In this document: positions 31,253 through 43,738 of the stretch, one piece after another
Layout: each line of letters opens with the position of its first letter
Numbering within the stretch: position 1 is the first letter of the stretch
Source: Tetraselmis striata
Lineage: Eukaryota; Chlorophyta; Chlorodendrophyceae; Chlorodendrales; Chlorodendraceae
NCBI GenBank assembly: GCA_006384855.1
Contig: VCJN01002153.1
Location: 1 to 64,000, forward strand
Reading direction: 5' to 3'
DNA: 64,000 bases
Made by a program: the position numbers and the translations under genes
Notes under the pieces: model-generated
Seen by the model: the letters and a program-made list of their open reading frames with translations, nothing else
Database searches by the model: none
Told to the model about the DNA's origin: nothing

Positions 31253-33856
31253 TCACAGACTGTCCTCAACATCGATTTCTAGCGGGAACTCCAGCTCCTC
31301 GATGAGATCAGCGTCTGCGGACGAGCCGCTAGTCAGCATGGCGGCGCTGCGCGTAGCCTCCAGCGCGCGGGTCATGTCCACCTGCCACGCACCAATGGCA
31401 ACGGTCTCAGCCCCGGGCGGGCAATTGAAATTGAAATCCGGGCATGACACAGGTGGTGAGAAGCGGACAGCAAACAGCGTAGCGGAGCCTCACCGCACGC
31501 CTGGCAGCGGCGGCGACGAGCCGGTCCGCTGCGAGGACCTCAGGCGAGGTGGGGTCCATGTCTAGCTTGTCCTGCATTTCTATCGACATCGTGAGCGCGT
31601 CATCGAGCTCCGCCAGGGCTTGATCCGCCTGTGCAGCGCACATCCCCACCGCGCTCAGGTTGCCGCCGTCCCGCCATGTGATGGTTTCACTCCACTTCAC
31701 GAACGGGGTCAGCTGCGGCTGCCTTACCACATTCTCCACGATGTAGGAGGCAATATCCGGGTCGTAAATGCCTTCCAGCACCCGTGCGAGCTTCGCGTTG
31801 CGCGGCCCGCCGGGGGATTCTGAGAGGCATCGCAGAAGGAGGAGGTGAAAGGCCGGGGGGGGGGGGGGGATGGGGGTCATGACTCTGGCAATGGGCTGGG
31901 CTGGCGAGGCGAGAGGGCTTTAGCGCGCTGCGGCACCTCTAATTCTCCGGGTCTCAGGTTTGGCAGCGTCGATGAGGCACTCCTCGATGTCCATTTCGTC
32001 CGTGGCGTTGATGAGGCAGTCTGTCAATGCGGCCGAGACCTCGTCCGCAGCGTCTGCGATCTTGTGCACCTCCGCGGCCACCGTTTCAGGGGGGATGGCG
32101 GGCGTCTGCACAGCCACGGCCTCGGAGGTTCAGCCACAAGCAGGTATGAGCATGTAATTGGGTCCGCAAATCGCAAAACAACGAACTGACTTCCAACAAA
32201 CTGACTCACGCCATTGAGTGGGGGACTCCGTGCTATTATCGAGGAACATTCCAAGGCTGTGCGGAAGTCCAGTTCGAGCCGGCTTAAATGAATTCGGTTG
32301 AGTTCTGGTTAACAACGTCGCCGTAGTGAAGTGCCGTTTGAGACTTCCGGTGGGGGTTCAGCTGACTTCAGTCGCAAACTCACGCGGACTTAAAGCAGTT
32401 TACATCAACTTCTGCAGATTCCACAGTCATGACATCTGTATCTGGTACCTTCCTGTTGCGCTTATATAATTTAATTGGCGTAACGGAGTTGCATTCTGAC
32501 GTGAAGTTGAGGGGAATTCCGCTAAATTTGGTATATAAAGTTTCGTAAATTCTGAGGGTCACTTTAAGATTTACTTGGCTTTATTAAGTTGAATAACATA
32601 TTGTGAGAGTACTCACTACGCGCAACCCTGTCCCATTCCAAGAAATACCCGATACATGCAGTGGTTCCCATCTTTGTGAGCGGGTCGAACACAGTTTGAT
32701 GCAAACCTTAAGTGTCGACATCCTTGTGATTATAAGCTTTTAATTGGGTTTGTTTGCGTGGAAGGTATAGGAACGTTCCGTGTAGTCCTGCTATAGTCTT
32801 GTCCATATTTCATCTCTGACAGGTAGGGCATGTCCGCGGCATTAATGCCCAGCTCCCTGGAGAAAAGAAAAACCTGTGCTGCACCGTTTGTATGCACCTC
32901 CCCAGCCCCCGCCAGTGTTGTTGGCCTCTGACTCGCTGGACCAGGCAGGCGGTGTGGTGATCCGATGCGCACCTCCTCCACGGGCGCCTCTGCATGCGAT
33001 GTGGAGGTGGCCTGCTGGGCGATGACTTCCGTCTCCTTCTCCACCTCTGGCCGGCTCACAATCTCCACAGTCTGGGACCCATCCCATGCATCTGCCACGA
33101 CCACGGTGTGCGCGTCTAGACCGGGCATCTCCAGGCACACATTCTCGCCCGGCATCCAGCTCACGGCGGTGCCATCAGAGTCCCGCACCACATATTTGTA
33201 CTCCATTCGCGTGTGCGCAGCCCTGCGCGGGTATTCGGGGCTCAAGCGCTGCAGGGGTGGCAACGGCTGGCCGCACCCCACTGCCATCATGTGAGGCGAC
33301 AAGCACCCACCTTGAGTCCATCTCTATCTCCCCTTGCCACACGTCGCCGTCGCTCCAGCGCAGAGCCACGCCCTTCGTCACGTCCCAGGCGCCGAGCTGA
33401 TGTTCTGACCCCACAATTGCCAGATTCTGGCCAAAGTCGCAGCGGTACGGCAGGTTGAACAGCACCTTGATCGCGTCCTGGCGCAGCCCTGCGACCCATC
33501 GCACGGCGGTGGCAGCTGCTTGTGTCCTGCTGCTGGAGCGCTGCGCCGCCTGGCAGTGAGCGGGGCGGCGGGATTAGTGGCAACGTAGAATGTGAAGATA
33601 ATTCAGGCCAGTGGATGCGGTGAAGAATGGCAGGCTAGGCCAACGCTGCCCACACTTTGCCACGCTAAGCGGGGTGCCATACCTGGCGGAGCAGCGGTTG
33701 CGTGCTCCCCAGCATTGGTGCACGAAGGCTGGTGGAGCTCTGGCCCCCGCGGGTGCGGCGGGGGTGGCAGGCGGGGGAAAGGCGCGCGCCATCGGCGGAG
33801 CGCCCGCGAGTGGCGCCGCCCGCCGCGAGGCCCTCGGCGCAACGTAGCACAAGCAT
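31253..33856 (-). CDS. Plastid-type CBM20 starch-binding protein with unrecognised C-terminal half
   Basis: Six exons: 33,856-33,683, 33,549-33,311, 33,222-32,973, 32,120-31,937, 31,819-31,494, 31,405-31,253. Phases match throughout and the sum is exactly 442 codons (441 residues). Residues 1-80 are Ala/Arg/Ser-rich without a clear membrane segment, like a chloroplast transit peptide. Residues 84-175 are a CBM20: VLFNLPYRCDFGQNLAIVGS, LGAWDVTKGVALRW, a W-x-GEIEMD strand, then MEYKYVVRDSDGTAVSW and PGENVCLEMPG. The conserved Trp and the EYKY strand that contact starch are present. Residues 205-441 (HKIADAADEVSAALTDCLIN, then VLEGIYDPDIASYIVENVVR, and an acidic end) look mostly helical and match nothing I know. 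The 850-bp intron 3 uses a GAG acceptor; CAG 15 nt on would drop five residues, and reading on to the stop at 32,730 would end the protein early. CBM20 occurs in glucan water dikinase, amylases and pyrenoid starch-sheath proteins; which role applies is open. Confidence 0.75.
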
Positions 33857-35249
33857 CGAGAGCCTCTTTCACGCCAGAATTTTGTAACGCTAGAAACCCG
33901 CGAGCGCGCGCTCTGGTGGCTGCGGTACAGCAGGGACGGTCCAGCTCCGGGCTGGGGCTACAGGAGGGATGCCACCTCTAACGCGCCCGGCTGTAGCACA
34001 CAGCAGAGGTGAACACCTTCCTCGATGACGCGCAGTACAGAGTAGCACTTGAACGCTGGTGCGGGTTAGCCGCCGGGTGAGTGTGCGGCTACACGTACGC
34101 AGTTGGGGTGGGTAGTGGCAGGTATTCGGTTGCCCCGCGTGTGTGGTAGAGCGACAGGTGTCAATGTCGGCGCTGCGTGGGGTGGCGACGACAAGATGGG
34201 ACTGGTGAATTTAGGATACGTGGTTGCGGACGTGTGGAGCACAGCCGGAAACCTACGGCCGGAACTACTGGCCGGAAGGCCATTTCGGGGCTTTGGGCGC
34301 GTCCGCGCTTGATCATCGAGCGGTTGTGACTGGGCTGCCCGGCGAGACAGGCTGGAAAGCAGGCGCACGCAGTCGCAATACTGTACCGGTACAGGTATGG
34401 GATACTGCCCTTTTTGTAATTCACACCGGTACAGGTATGGGATAGTGTATGTGTATCGTCCGATGAAAAATAAATATCATAAATTGTACTTCGCGCTTCA
34501 AACAGAAATTTGACGAATTACATACGCAAATAAACAGAAAATGTTCGAATCACTGGAGAGCCCCAGCCATAGCGCCAGCCTTTTATATATTGTCTGACGC
34601 CCCTGCCGCCCCGCTCCATCAAAGCGTCCTTAAAACCCTTCATCACAGCGTCGCTAATATCATCGGCGGATTGCACATGCAGCATCGAACTGCTGCTTTC
34701 AAGGCAGTAAAACCCATTAAAACCTACTATCAAAACCGACACCGGTTCCCTGGGTACTCGCTGAATGGAATCCTCCCGGGCTGGAAGCTATGTACAGCGG
34801 GGTCACAATCCTGACATGCAGCTATCGAAAAGAGTACGAGTAATAATTAGTATCCGGTTGATATAGTCAAATATACCGTCATTTGATTAAAACTCAGAGC
34901 CCACGTGACCACCCGTCTCGCCAACCCATCCCGCCCCACCGATGCCAATCAGACGCACCGGCCAGCAGCAGAGCGCTTTCAATTGCCGTGGATGTAGCCG
35001 TACGCAGCTTGCGGAGTACAGCTGATGGAGACCGACATTTATTGAAAACGGCGGTTTTCCGTGCCGTAGCCCGCCGCATATTATGCGTCGACTGCAAGCG
35101 ACTATGACAATTGCTCACTCTCTCGTCGAGCTTACCGGAGTTACCGGCGCTATGATTTACGTCCGTTCTACTTATCAATCACGAATCTGCGCACCATGAC
35201 CCGCTTCCACCGCTTGCTGCTAATTGCGGCCTTCGTCTTATTTCTATCC
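33857..35249. other. Intergenic, AT-richer
   Basis: Promoter side of the CBM20 gene, then no gene. ACCGGTACAGGTATGGGATA is duplicated at 34,384-34,403 and 34,425-34,444 (41-bp spacing). Confidence 0.45.
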
Positions 35250-37960
35250 TCACGCATCTGAGCTGGGAGGAACGACCACGAGGGTAGCCCTTCGGAGGGT
35301 TTGTCCCCATTCGATAGACGCGTTAGTCTATTAGAGGGCTCTATCAAGGAGGCTTCTCGCGACATCAAATATGATGAGCTGCTTCTCTATACGGAAGGGG
35401 AGAGATCTCGTGAGCACTACCGCATTATGCTCATCGACAACTACGCCGCCCGTACGACTGCTCTGGAGGCGCAGCTGAACGCTTTCATCCTCAAGAGCGA
35501 GGAGGCCAACAAAGTTCCGGAGGGAGACAAGGGCAAGGCGGAGGCGCCTCCTGCTCCTTATGCTCGTCGTCCAAACAACGCTCGGCGCAGGGAGGAGGTC
35601 GACGACTACGACGCCGATTAAAACGAGTTCGGCAGCGACTCTAAGCTGCTTCCTCGGGATCTTCCCTAGCCTCCGGGGCGGGGCGGGGGGGGGGGGGGGG
35701 TGTTCAACGAGAAGAAAACTTGTAAAACTCACATTTTCCGTACCCGCCAGCAGTTTTAGTTCATGGCGCTCGTCTTTTATATTACTTGGCAGCTCTATGA
35801 TACCATGATTCAGTCGTATCCCGATTAGAAGAAGGAGGTAGTTCCCGCCAAGCGCCCCGTCCCTGTAGAGGAGATTAAGTCGTCCACTTCAAAGTGGACC
35901 GTCCCTCGCTTTCTTAGGAATCTGCTTCGTACCACATACGAAGAAACCATGATTATGTGCCTCCGGCACAAGTTTTCCTCGGATGCTGCCAACATGTATT
36001 GTGGAGATGATATCTGCGGCCCATATATGACTCTGTCCCCCAAAGAAAGAGCTCGTAAAGCTATGAAGGTGGCGAAACCCTCTATTCGTACGGTAGATCA
36101 AAGCTTCCATCAACACCAGAGGAGGTGGTGGTGGTGGCCGTGGTAACGGCGGCGCAAACGTGGTGGCCGTGGTGACGGCGGCGGTAGTCGATATGGAGGT
36201 CGAGGTTACGATAATGGTTTCGATCCCGTAGCTATGGCCTCTGTCATGGCCAGGAACTTATACTGGCTAAGAAAGACAACCATTCTGGCTAGTAACATTC
36301 TGGTGATCGTGTTGTTGGCCCTTGCCATGGCGGTGGCGCTTTTAGCCACTTGAAGCATCACTGCCCTAATGCCAAGAAGGGCTGGTTTATTGATGCACAT
36401 CTCCGGATGTTTACACGGTTTCCTATATATAGCATGTACTTGTAACATATCTCCGATAATGCACATTTGCATTTATCATCTGGGATCTGAGACTGTTCGC
36501 TCAACTCTCTTTGTATTTTCATCTTATGTTTTCAGCTCCGGCTGATTTGCTTCTTGTAGCTTTTGAAATATACCTTTGCTGTCCACTCAGCATTTGGTTC
36601 TGTAAGTGGAGCCTCTGAGGCTGTCTGTCTCTGATTCAGCTTTCACTTTGCCATTTCTATCATGATTCCCTATGTCCTTTGGCTCTGGTGCCTATTTCAT
36701 TTCTATCTGATTTCATTTGTATCGCTGATATGATACAAATTTCAGCTATATCTGTGCTTAGGCATATTTACATATGTCTATTTGATATCCTAATTTCTTT
36801 GTCATCTTTCTTTGTTAGTATCATTCAGTATTTGAATTCGAATTCGAATATAACATTCTTCACCGACTCGTCTCAGTTGTAGTATAATACGAGAAAATAT
36901 TTCACTTTGTTTTCTTTGTGCTATTGTGTTATAAGCGTCTCCTGGTTCCCACCATATCAATCGTCATGATGATGAGTCCCGATCACTGGGCTCTCAGAGA
37001 GCCTCAAGACAGAATTGAAATGGAGCAGAGCACACCCATGTTCCGAGTTGGTATCAGAAGAGGTCACTCGCTGTCTAACATTCTATATGCCGCGCTCGCT
37101 CATGGGTCCTACGATGGATCGATGATGTTTTTTCTCTTCGCTGGAAACTGCCCCTCCTGCCCCAACTGAGTTCCCCAACCTCAAAACGGCCCACCAGAAT
37201 ACAGAATTCGTGGATGAGCGTGTTGCTGAAATGGTTGTTGCTGGTTTTGTGTTTGAGACATTTGATATATACTACCTTCTGTGGTTAGTCCTATAGGCGC
37301 CGTGCCTAAACCTCGCTCTGATAAGCTCCGGCTGATTATTGATATGCGATATGTCAATGAGGCAGTTATTGATTGCCCTAAGTTCAAATTTGAGGGTCTC
37401 ATGGACCTCAGAGATATTATGATGAAAGGTGATCACATGATCGCTTTTGACCTGAAATTTGGTTTCAGTCATGTTGAGTTTCAACCCTCTACTAAACCTC
37501 ATGTCGCCTTCCAGTGGAAGGACAAGTATTATGTGTTCAATAGCTTTCCATTCTTTCCATTTGGATAAAACGTGGCCCCATACGCCTTTGCTAAAACCAT
37601 GTCTGAGCTGGTTACATACTGGTGCAAAGAGGGTATTCATGTCCTACCCTATTTAGATGATTTCCTATTTGTGCCCCCACAATTGCTGATGCATAAGTGC
37701 TCAATAAACAAAAAAAAAATGACTTTGGTAAGTCAGGTTTATGTCTTGATTTGGAGAAGAGCACCCTTGCTCCCGTTTAATTGCTCGGCACTCGCACACG
37801 ATAGGGTGTTCTGCGCGGTATTGCTGAGGTGGGGCGGCAGGTGGCGTTGGGGTGGGCAATCGTGGTGGTGGTGGCGGTGGCGGCAATTCATCATTCCATC
37901 CGGCGGGGCGCCGCATTGGCGAGCATTACAAGTACAGCGTGGAATCGGTGATGGATATGA
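35250..37960 (+). mobile_element. Broken DIRS-like (tyrosine-recombinase-type) retroelement
   Basis: From 37,170 a protein-like track reads NLKTAHQNTEFVDERVAEMV, shifts frame near 37,280 to VSPIGAVPKPRSDKLRLIID and MRYVNEAVIDCPKFKFEGLM, passes an in-frame TAA at 37,567 within FPFG-stop-NVAPYAF, and continues to HVLPYLDDFLFVP near 37,670. The order KxRLIIDxRxVN, FKFE, LPFG-like, APYxFxK, YLDD matches reverse transcriptases of DIRS/Ngaro-like elements. Upstream, 35,300-35,620 encodes a coiled-coil-like gag candidate (RDIKYDELLLYTEGERSREH). At 36,120-36,230 a Gly/Arg-rich stretch is followed near 36,350 by HLKHHCPNAKKG, a possible zinc knuckle. The tyrosine recombinase was not found and no terminal repeats were recognised, so borders are approximate. 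Stops and frameshifts make it non-autonomous. Confidence 0.65.
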
Positions 37961-39423
37961 AGCCCATATTCGGTAAGCCGTTAGATCGGCTATATTCGTA
38001 GATTCGCCGCTAATATTGGAAAACCCCATATTCGACAAGCCGCTAGATCATATATTAGATCTAGGACGTCGTATACTCAACCTCCGAAGGTCTTAGATTA
38101 TAGCAAATCTTGAACAAAACGAGTAAAAATCTAGGACGTCCTATATTGACATCGAGGGCCTTTCGGGTCCATCCATACGTATGTATCCTGGGCCTTTCGG
38201 GCTACCCCGCGAGCCATTTGTCGCGATTGCCGCCCAGTCCACCGATCAACCAATCCACCAGTCCACCGGTCGACCACCCGCGCCCGGGTTCCGCCGTCTA
38301 TTCAGTGCCAGCCCATCCGTCCGGCGCCATGCATGTATAGGCGCCGATTCCGGGGCCTCGGCCATAATGTATCCCTCCGTCATGTTAAGCTCGCTCTATA
38401 TATTCCACCACGCTTGATCTTCACCAGATCCCACGATGGTGGAGCCGCGCCAACATGTGATGGCAATCATCAGGACCCGGCCGGCTCCTCCTGGCGCTCG
38501 GGCACGGTGAACTGGCGGCCCGTCGAGTTGCACGGGGAGGGGGGTTTGAGGTTGGGCATCCGCCACAGGTGGGACATTGAGCAGTGAGCAAAAATGCGGG
38601 CCGCGCCGGCTTTGGGTTGGTGGCCCAATCACGGCGGCGGGGGTTGGCGCGGGCTGCGCGGCCGCATAGAGACGATCATGATATGAGACGGTTTTTGGAA
38701 TATGGAGTAAAATCGTATATAGCGCGCGCTGTCGTCTCCTAGAGCGGTAAAATAAGCTAGGAAGTCGGATCTACGACTATATCTAATAAAGGATCCTTAG
38801 CGGCTTTCGGATTTGGGCTTCACGCGGTCTGTGTTCTATTGATAGAGCCGTTAGTCACAGACATCGTTGTCGTTTGATGACGAGAGGTCATGGACTAGCG
38901 GTACGGAGTACGGGAATACGGGGAAGTATCTTTGAGTCTCGATAATATGCGCGCTACTGTGACGCGGCGGACTCTGAATTTTTTCCTCTCTCTGAAATCC
39001 ATTCGAATATAATGGGGGCTTTATACTCATCACAATACAGTACAACTACCTGACACACTCGTATATGCCCTATGTGGATACAGGAGTCTTCGATTTCGGC
39101 CCCCCCCAATAAAAGCCGCCGATGCACCCCCGCGCTACCCGTACTCCGCCGTACTGCGAGGTATATGGCTTTGGTTACAGGGAAAGCGTCCGGATAATGC
39201 ACGAGCGAGCGAGCGAGCTGCGAGTGATCGCCCGGGCACTCGTCCGTCCGGCCACCGCCAAGGCCAAGCAGAGCCCAGAAATACTCGAGGCACCGCCAGG
39301 CATCCCGCCCCCCCCCCCCCCCCCCCCCCAACTCATTTTCGCGGCTACTTACCGATCGACGCCCCTACCCAAGGGCAGTTTTCTGTCAAGCGACCTCACC
39401 CGCGCAAAGGCAGTTGGCAAGAA
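37961..39423. other. Intergenic, with short repeats
   Basis: Degenerate direct repeats of ATCTAGGACGTC with ATATT lie at 38,055-38,145, and GGGCCTTTCGGG occurs at 38,156 and 38,190. A short piece of dispersed repeat C lies at 39,172-39,203 and a C run at 39,308-39,329. No gene seen. Confidence 0.4.
39172..39203 (+). repeat. Dispersed repeat C, short fragment
   Basis: GGTTACAGGGAAAGCGTCCG then GATAATGCACG matches the 5' end of the copies at 25,873 and 59,905 (minus). Confidence 0.6.
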
Positions 39424-39989
39424 ATGGCTGCCCCTGCAAGTATCGCGCTGTTCCGCGCCGCCGCTCTGTTTTGCCTGCTGTGCGCGCTTATGCGCACCGG
39501 CACCGCGGAGGACGAGCAGCAGGAGCTACCAAATTTCAAGAAGATGAAAGTCAAGGTGCCGCCGTGGGCTGTCCTGCGTCCTGCGCTGTAATCGCGGCGT
39601 ATTGCCTGCAGTGGCCGGGGCTGACTCTGAGGCTGGATCGGCGGCGCTTCGCCTCTTCGGCACAGGAACTGCGGGCGCTGCTGGAGGACCGGGGCGTGGA
39701 GTGCCGGGGGTGCGCGGAGAAGGCGGATCTGGTGGCGCGGGTGGAGGAGACATACCACCTGCCGCTGAAGCCTCGGACGGAGTGGAAGGGGCCTGCCAGC
39801 GGCGGCGGCAAGAAGAGGTCCGACGGCGTCCCGGACATGGACGACCCAGAGGTGGCGGAGCTGGTGCGGAAGCTGCAGTCTCAGATGAAGGGCAACGGCA
39901 TGGGGGACAGCTTCAAGATGTTCACCGGCAAGGACTTCGAGGGGCTGAGTCCGGAGGAAATGCAGAAGAAGTTTGACGGCGAGCTGTGA
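39424..39989 (+). CDS. Secreted/ER protein with MANF C-terminal-like (SAP-fold) domain
   Basis: Two exons: 39,424-39,555 and 39,612-39,989, separated by a 56-bp intron (AAG/GTGCCG to GCCTGCAG); 169 residues. The N-terminus IALFRAAALFCLLCALMRTG is a signal peptide with likely cleavage before AEDEQQE. Residues 50-85 read LDRRRFASSAQELRALLEDR then GVECRGCAEKADLVARVEE: a SAP-like helix pair followed by C-x-x-C and an E-K-x-D pattern, as in the C-terminal domain of MANF/CDNF (ARMET), which acts in the ER in unfolded-protein stress. The N-terminal saposin-like domain of MANF is absent, so this is a short form. The C-terminal 60 residues are acidic and Met-rich. The protein ends DGEL, near but not identical to an ER-retrieval signal. 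Ends 147 bp from the convergent TLDc gene. Confidence 0.68.
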
Positions 39990-40136
39990 CAGGGTTAAGG
40001 GCGGCACTAGAGTCACTACTGCCCCACTGTGGCCAGCGAAGTGCCCCTAGGGTCACTGCGTTCTGTAGGTGCAGCTGCTGCTGTGGAGGTCTTTTTGCTT
40101 AAAAATGATAAACCCACTTCCCTGCGCCTAGCATCA

Positions 40137-43100
40137 TCACCGCTTCGCGCGGTGGCGGTCCAGCATGGCTTCCTCCGCCTTGGAGAAGCGCGCTGTCTCG
40201 CGCCCGGTGACGCCGCCCGCAGCAAAGCCCAGGATCGCGCGGTCGGGCGAGTTCTCCCAGTCCTCCGCAAATGCCGCCCGGTCCACGTGCTTGCGCTGCG
40301 CAGATCGCCCGAGGGGCGCAAGAAAGGAGAGGGGGGGAGTGGGGGGGTGATCAGCGATCACCCTTTGCTGCAAGCAGTATAGAGCGTAGGCTTGAGAGCG
40401 GAGAGGTACAATCAGGGAATCGGGTGGAGCATAGGATCGGAGCGTCTGAGGCGGCAATGAGTAGGCGAGATCCCCGTAGCCACTCGCCCTGGCACTGGGG
40501 GCGTCTCGCCCCAGGCACGGATGCGCGTCCCCACCTGCTCCACAAAACGCTCCTCCCGCGCGCGGGCCTCCAGCTGCGCCGCTTGTGCCGCCTCGCCGCT
40601 CAGTCCCCATACCTCCATCTCCTTCACCGGGCATCTGCAAACACCGGGTTGATGACTGTGCGCGCCAAGGTGGGAGGGAGGGGGGGGGGGGGGGGAGGGG
40701 AAGGCAAAGCCCAAAGCAGTATATATACACAGCGAACCGAAAGCGTGGTTACGTGGTTACGGTATGCATGACGTCATCTACCGACGCCCAAGCTCACGCG
40801 AGGAACGTCACTGGGAGGAACCTGGACGCCACTGGGAGGGGATGGCACGCGTACGTGATGGCGCCGTAGCCCTCAAACGCCGGAGAAGCCACCAGCGGCC
40901 CAGACGAGAAGAGGTCACCCTTGACGGCGCGGCGCATCGTCAGGTTGGCCCCCGAGTCGTCCAGCTCAATGCGCGGCGTGGTGGGCGTGCCGCCAAAGCC
41001 CATCAGACCCGCCGCCTCCTATAATATGCCGCAGTCCATCAGACCCGGGACACAATATGATGTTCACCGGAGGCCTACACTTGTCAGGAGTGCGCTTGTC
41101 ATACATAGCTGCACACGCCAGACACTGGCCGTACCATCGCCAGTGCCGCGGTCCTTTTCACATACGTGCACCTCTATATGCATACGGTGTAGCGTACGAG
41201 CACAAACGGTCTGCGGGTAAACAACTTTTTTTGAGGCCCCGCAGAGAGGAAAAATAGAATTGTTTCTTTCTCCATTAAAACGGTGAAACAAGCAAGAATA
41301 CAGCACGAATAGTCCGACACAAAGCTACACAACAATTCCTTGTTTTTTGCCCCGTGGACTGTATCTAATTCTACAATAGTCTTGGCACAAGGGGCGACAA
41401 CTCCGGTCTCGCTTTGCCCGGTGGTTTATCCAAGCGGCGGTGGGAAGCATTGCCGCCAAGCAACTACGAGTCACGAGATGGTAATAAGTGCACTGTGAAT
41501 AAGGACCGGCCCTACCTGCGAGAGCCCCAAGCTCGATGGAACTACAGGGAATGTTCTTACGGGGTGCATGCACACCCCTAGTGAGGCTTGCAATAATGGT
41601 TACTGTCGGTGTGTTGGCAGCCGTACCCTCTTTAAGGAGCCCCCCCCCCCCCCCCCCCACCCCAAACATCATGTTCATCCCCATGAGTGCTCGCTTAAAG
41701 GTTCTCTCTGGCTTGGCGTGCCAATTTCAGAGAGCCGCACCTTGGAAGTGGTGGCGCGGGCCGAGGCACTCCGCCTCGAGTGGCCGGTGCAGTACGCGAC
41801 GTCCTGCTTGCGTTTCCCCGCCTCCGCAGCGCCCACCTTGAGGGGGAACCGGCACAGGCTTGGCGCCAGGGCCAGCAGGCAGGTGGAGGCAGCGCCCTGG
41901 GGTGACAGCCCTGCGCGTCACAATTGGGCGGTCATTGGCATCTGTTGTGGTCGGGAAATCATGCATTACCTGATGTGTGGTAAGAGCCAAGGGTGTGTCA
42001 GCCCGGATGGAGGGATTACCCAGGGGCGAGAACAGCGCGGCGTCCACGACCACGCCCACGAGCAGCCGCTGCTCCCCGCCACCCTCATCGCCCTCCGGCG
42101 GGCCCAGCTGAAACAGCACGAGCACAGGTCCTGGGTAGCCATCCACCTTGCTCTGTGCAAGCGGATGCCGCCCGGCCCGGGAAGGTCAGGTGCAGTCTGG
42201 GCAGAGCGCGAGTTGGGAGGATGCGAGGGGAAGGACAGGAGGTTATACATGAGAGGAGGCATCAGGGTGGCCAGGGGGGGGGGGGGGGGCACCAGGAAGA
42301 TGTTTGACGAGCTCCCATGGGTGGAGCGTTGGTACAGCAGGGTACTGCCTAGCCAGCGTGGCAGCTCCGGCCCAGCTGGCCCAAGCAGCATAGCGAGCGA
42401 CCAGGCTAGACCTGGCGGCACATCAGGTAAACGCCTCAGGAATCTGGAAAGTGAAGTGCGGGACTTGGGGCGCTAGGGAGGGGAGGAGGGAGGAGGCGCC
42501 CACCTGGGGTGAGGAGGCCGGGGCGCTGAGCGGTGTCTTGGCCGGGGACTGGCGGCCGCCCTGGCATGCGGCAGGAGTAGGGCACATCAAGTGGTTGCGC
42601 AAGGCTGGGATAGAGGATGGGCATTGTGTACGGCTATGGGTGCCAGCGCACCTTTAACTAATTGCATGTGATATAAGCCTCAAATTGGGCTTGCGTGCGG
42701 CCCATGGGAACAGTCGCTGCTGTTCCACCGTGGTTTCGTCTACATCCGAGCTCTGCCATTTAGGGCAGGCTCTCATTCGCAGTGTTCTCGATACCGCGAC
42801 AGTGACCATAGGTGCCCCGGTGCCCGTATCGACATAATGCTGACGCTGACATCTGAGGTGTAGAGCGGTATGGGCGTGTGAGGCTATCGAAAGGGGGGGT
42901 GTGGGTGGCAATGTCTGCGCCTACCATACGCGCACCATAGCAAGTGGTGCCGCAGACAGAGTCCGAGCCCTGGTAGCGCGGCGCTAGCCCATTGCGCCGC
43001 ATCCTCAACGCTCAAGCTCGCCGCGCCGACCACTCTGGCGCCGCTTGCGCTTTTGGCGCCATCAAGTGCAGCGACCTCTTGTGCAGTCAGCTCCATATGC

Positions 43101-43738
43101 GGGCTGTTACCGCAGCCCGATAACGCCCTGCGCGTTCGCAATGCTCTCCTGAGCGTGGCCAATCAAGCGCCACAAGTGGCGGTCACTGCAGGAAGGCGCT
43201 GCGTGTTCACGCAGGGGGTGCGGCTTGACGTACAGTGCCATGGCGCGCAGCATCGGCAGCGACACTGATCCAGCCTCCGCAGCAACCTGGCATACCATGG
43301 CTGCTAAATCGTCGGACGCAAGTTTCCCGCCACCGAGCGACGCCCCCCAGGAACTCCCGCCACTTAACGCCACAGGGAATTGCCAATATGAGTGCACGTT
43401 TAGATTGGGAGGCTTGCGTGGTTGGGGGGGGGGGTCCATCTTGTCAAGGCGAGACAGCGTGGCGAAACAAGGGGCCCGACTCTGTGACACTGAGACTCGG
43501 CTGACTGTACCTGCAGGAGGGCTCCGGCTTGCCGGTCGGGAAACGCTGCCACAACTATCCTCGAGGACACGTCAAAGCCATCCAGGCGGAACTGCGTGCG
43601 AAGCGCCGCGTCGTCCCGCAGCGCGGCGAAGGTGTTGCGGCACGCGGCGAGCGCCGGTGGCGGCATGCCGAACTCCAGGCGCTTGAGGCCCTCTGCCGCT
43701 GCCTCATCGCCCTGCTCTCGGCTACCACTGGCGCCCAT
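40137..43738 (-). CDS. TLDc-domain protein, MEAK7-like, probably N-myristoylated (one +1 frame slip in assembly)
   Basis: Nine exons (minus): 43,738-43,511, 43,362-43,234, 43,103-42,925, 42,411-42,293, 42,152-42,020, 41,910-41,837, 41,018-40,855, 40,634-40,484, 40,295-40,137; about 444 residues. TLDc proteins protect against oxidative stress and regulate the V-ATPase; MEAK7 sits on lysosomal membranes through an N-myristate. The start MGASGSREQ fits Met-Gly-x-x-x-Ser myristoylation. The TLDc domain is spread over exons 4-8: WLGSTLLYQRSTHGSS, then GPVLVLFQLG and RLLVGVVVD, ASTCLLALAPSL, MGFGGTPTTPRIELDDSGAN and MEVWGLSG. Exon 2 reads WREFLGGVAR, then the frame must lose one base near 43,335 to continue GGKLASDDLAAMVCQVAAEA; with that base removed exon length and both splice phases agree. 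Exon 6 could instead run to 41,741, adding 32 residues. G/C runs occur in several introns. Confidence 0.8.
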
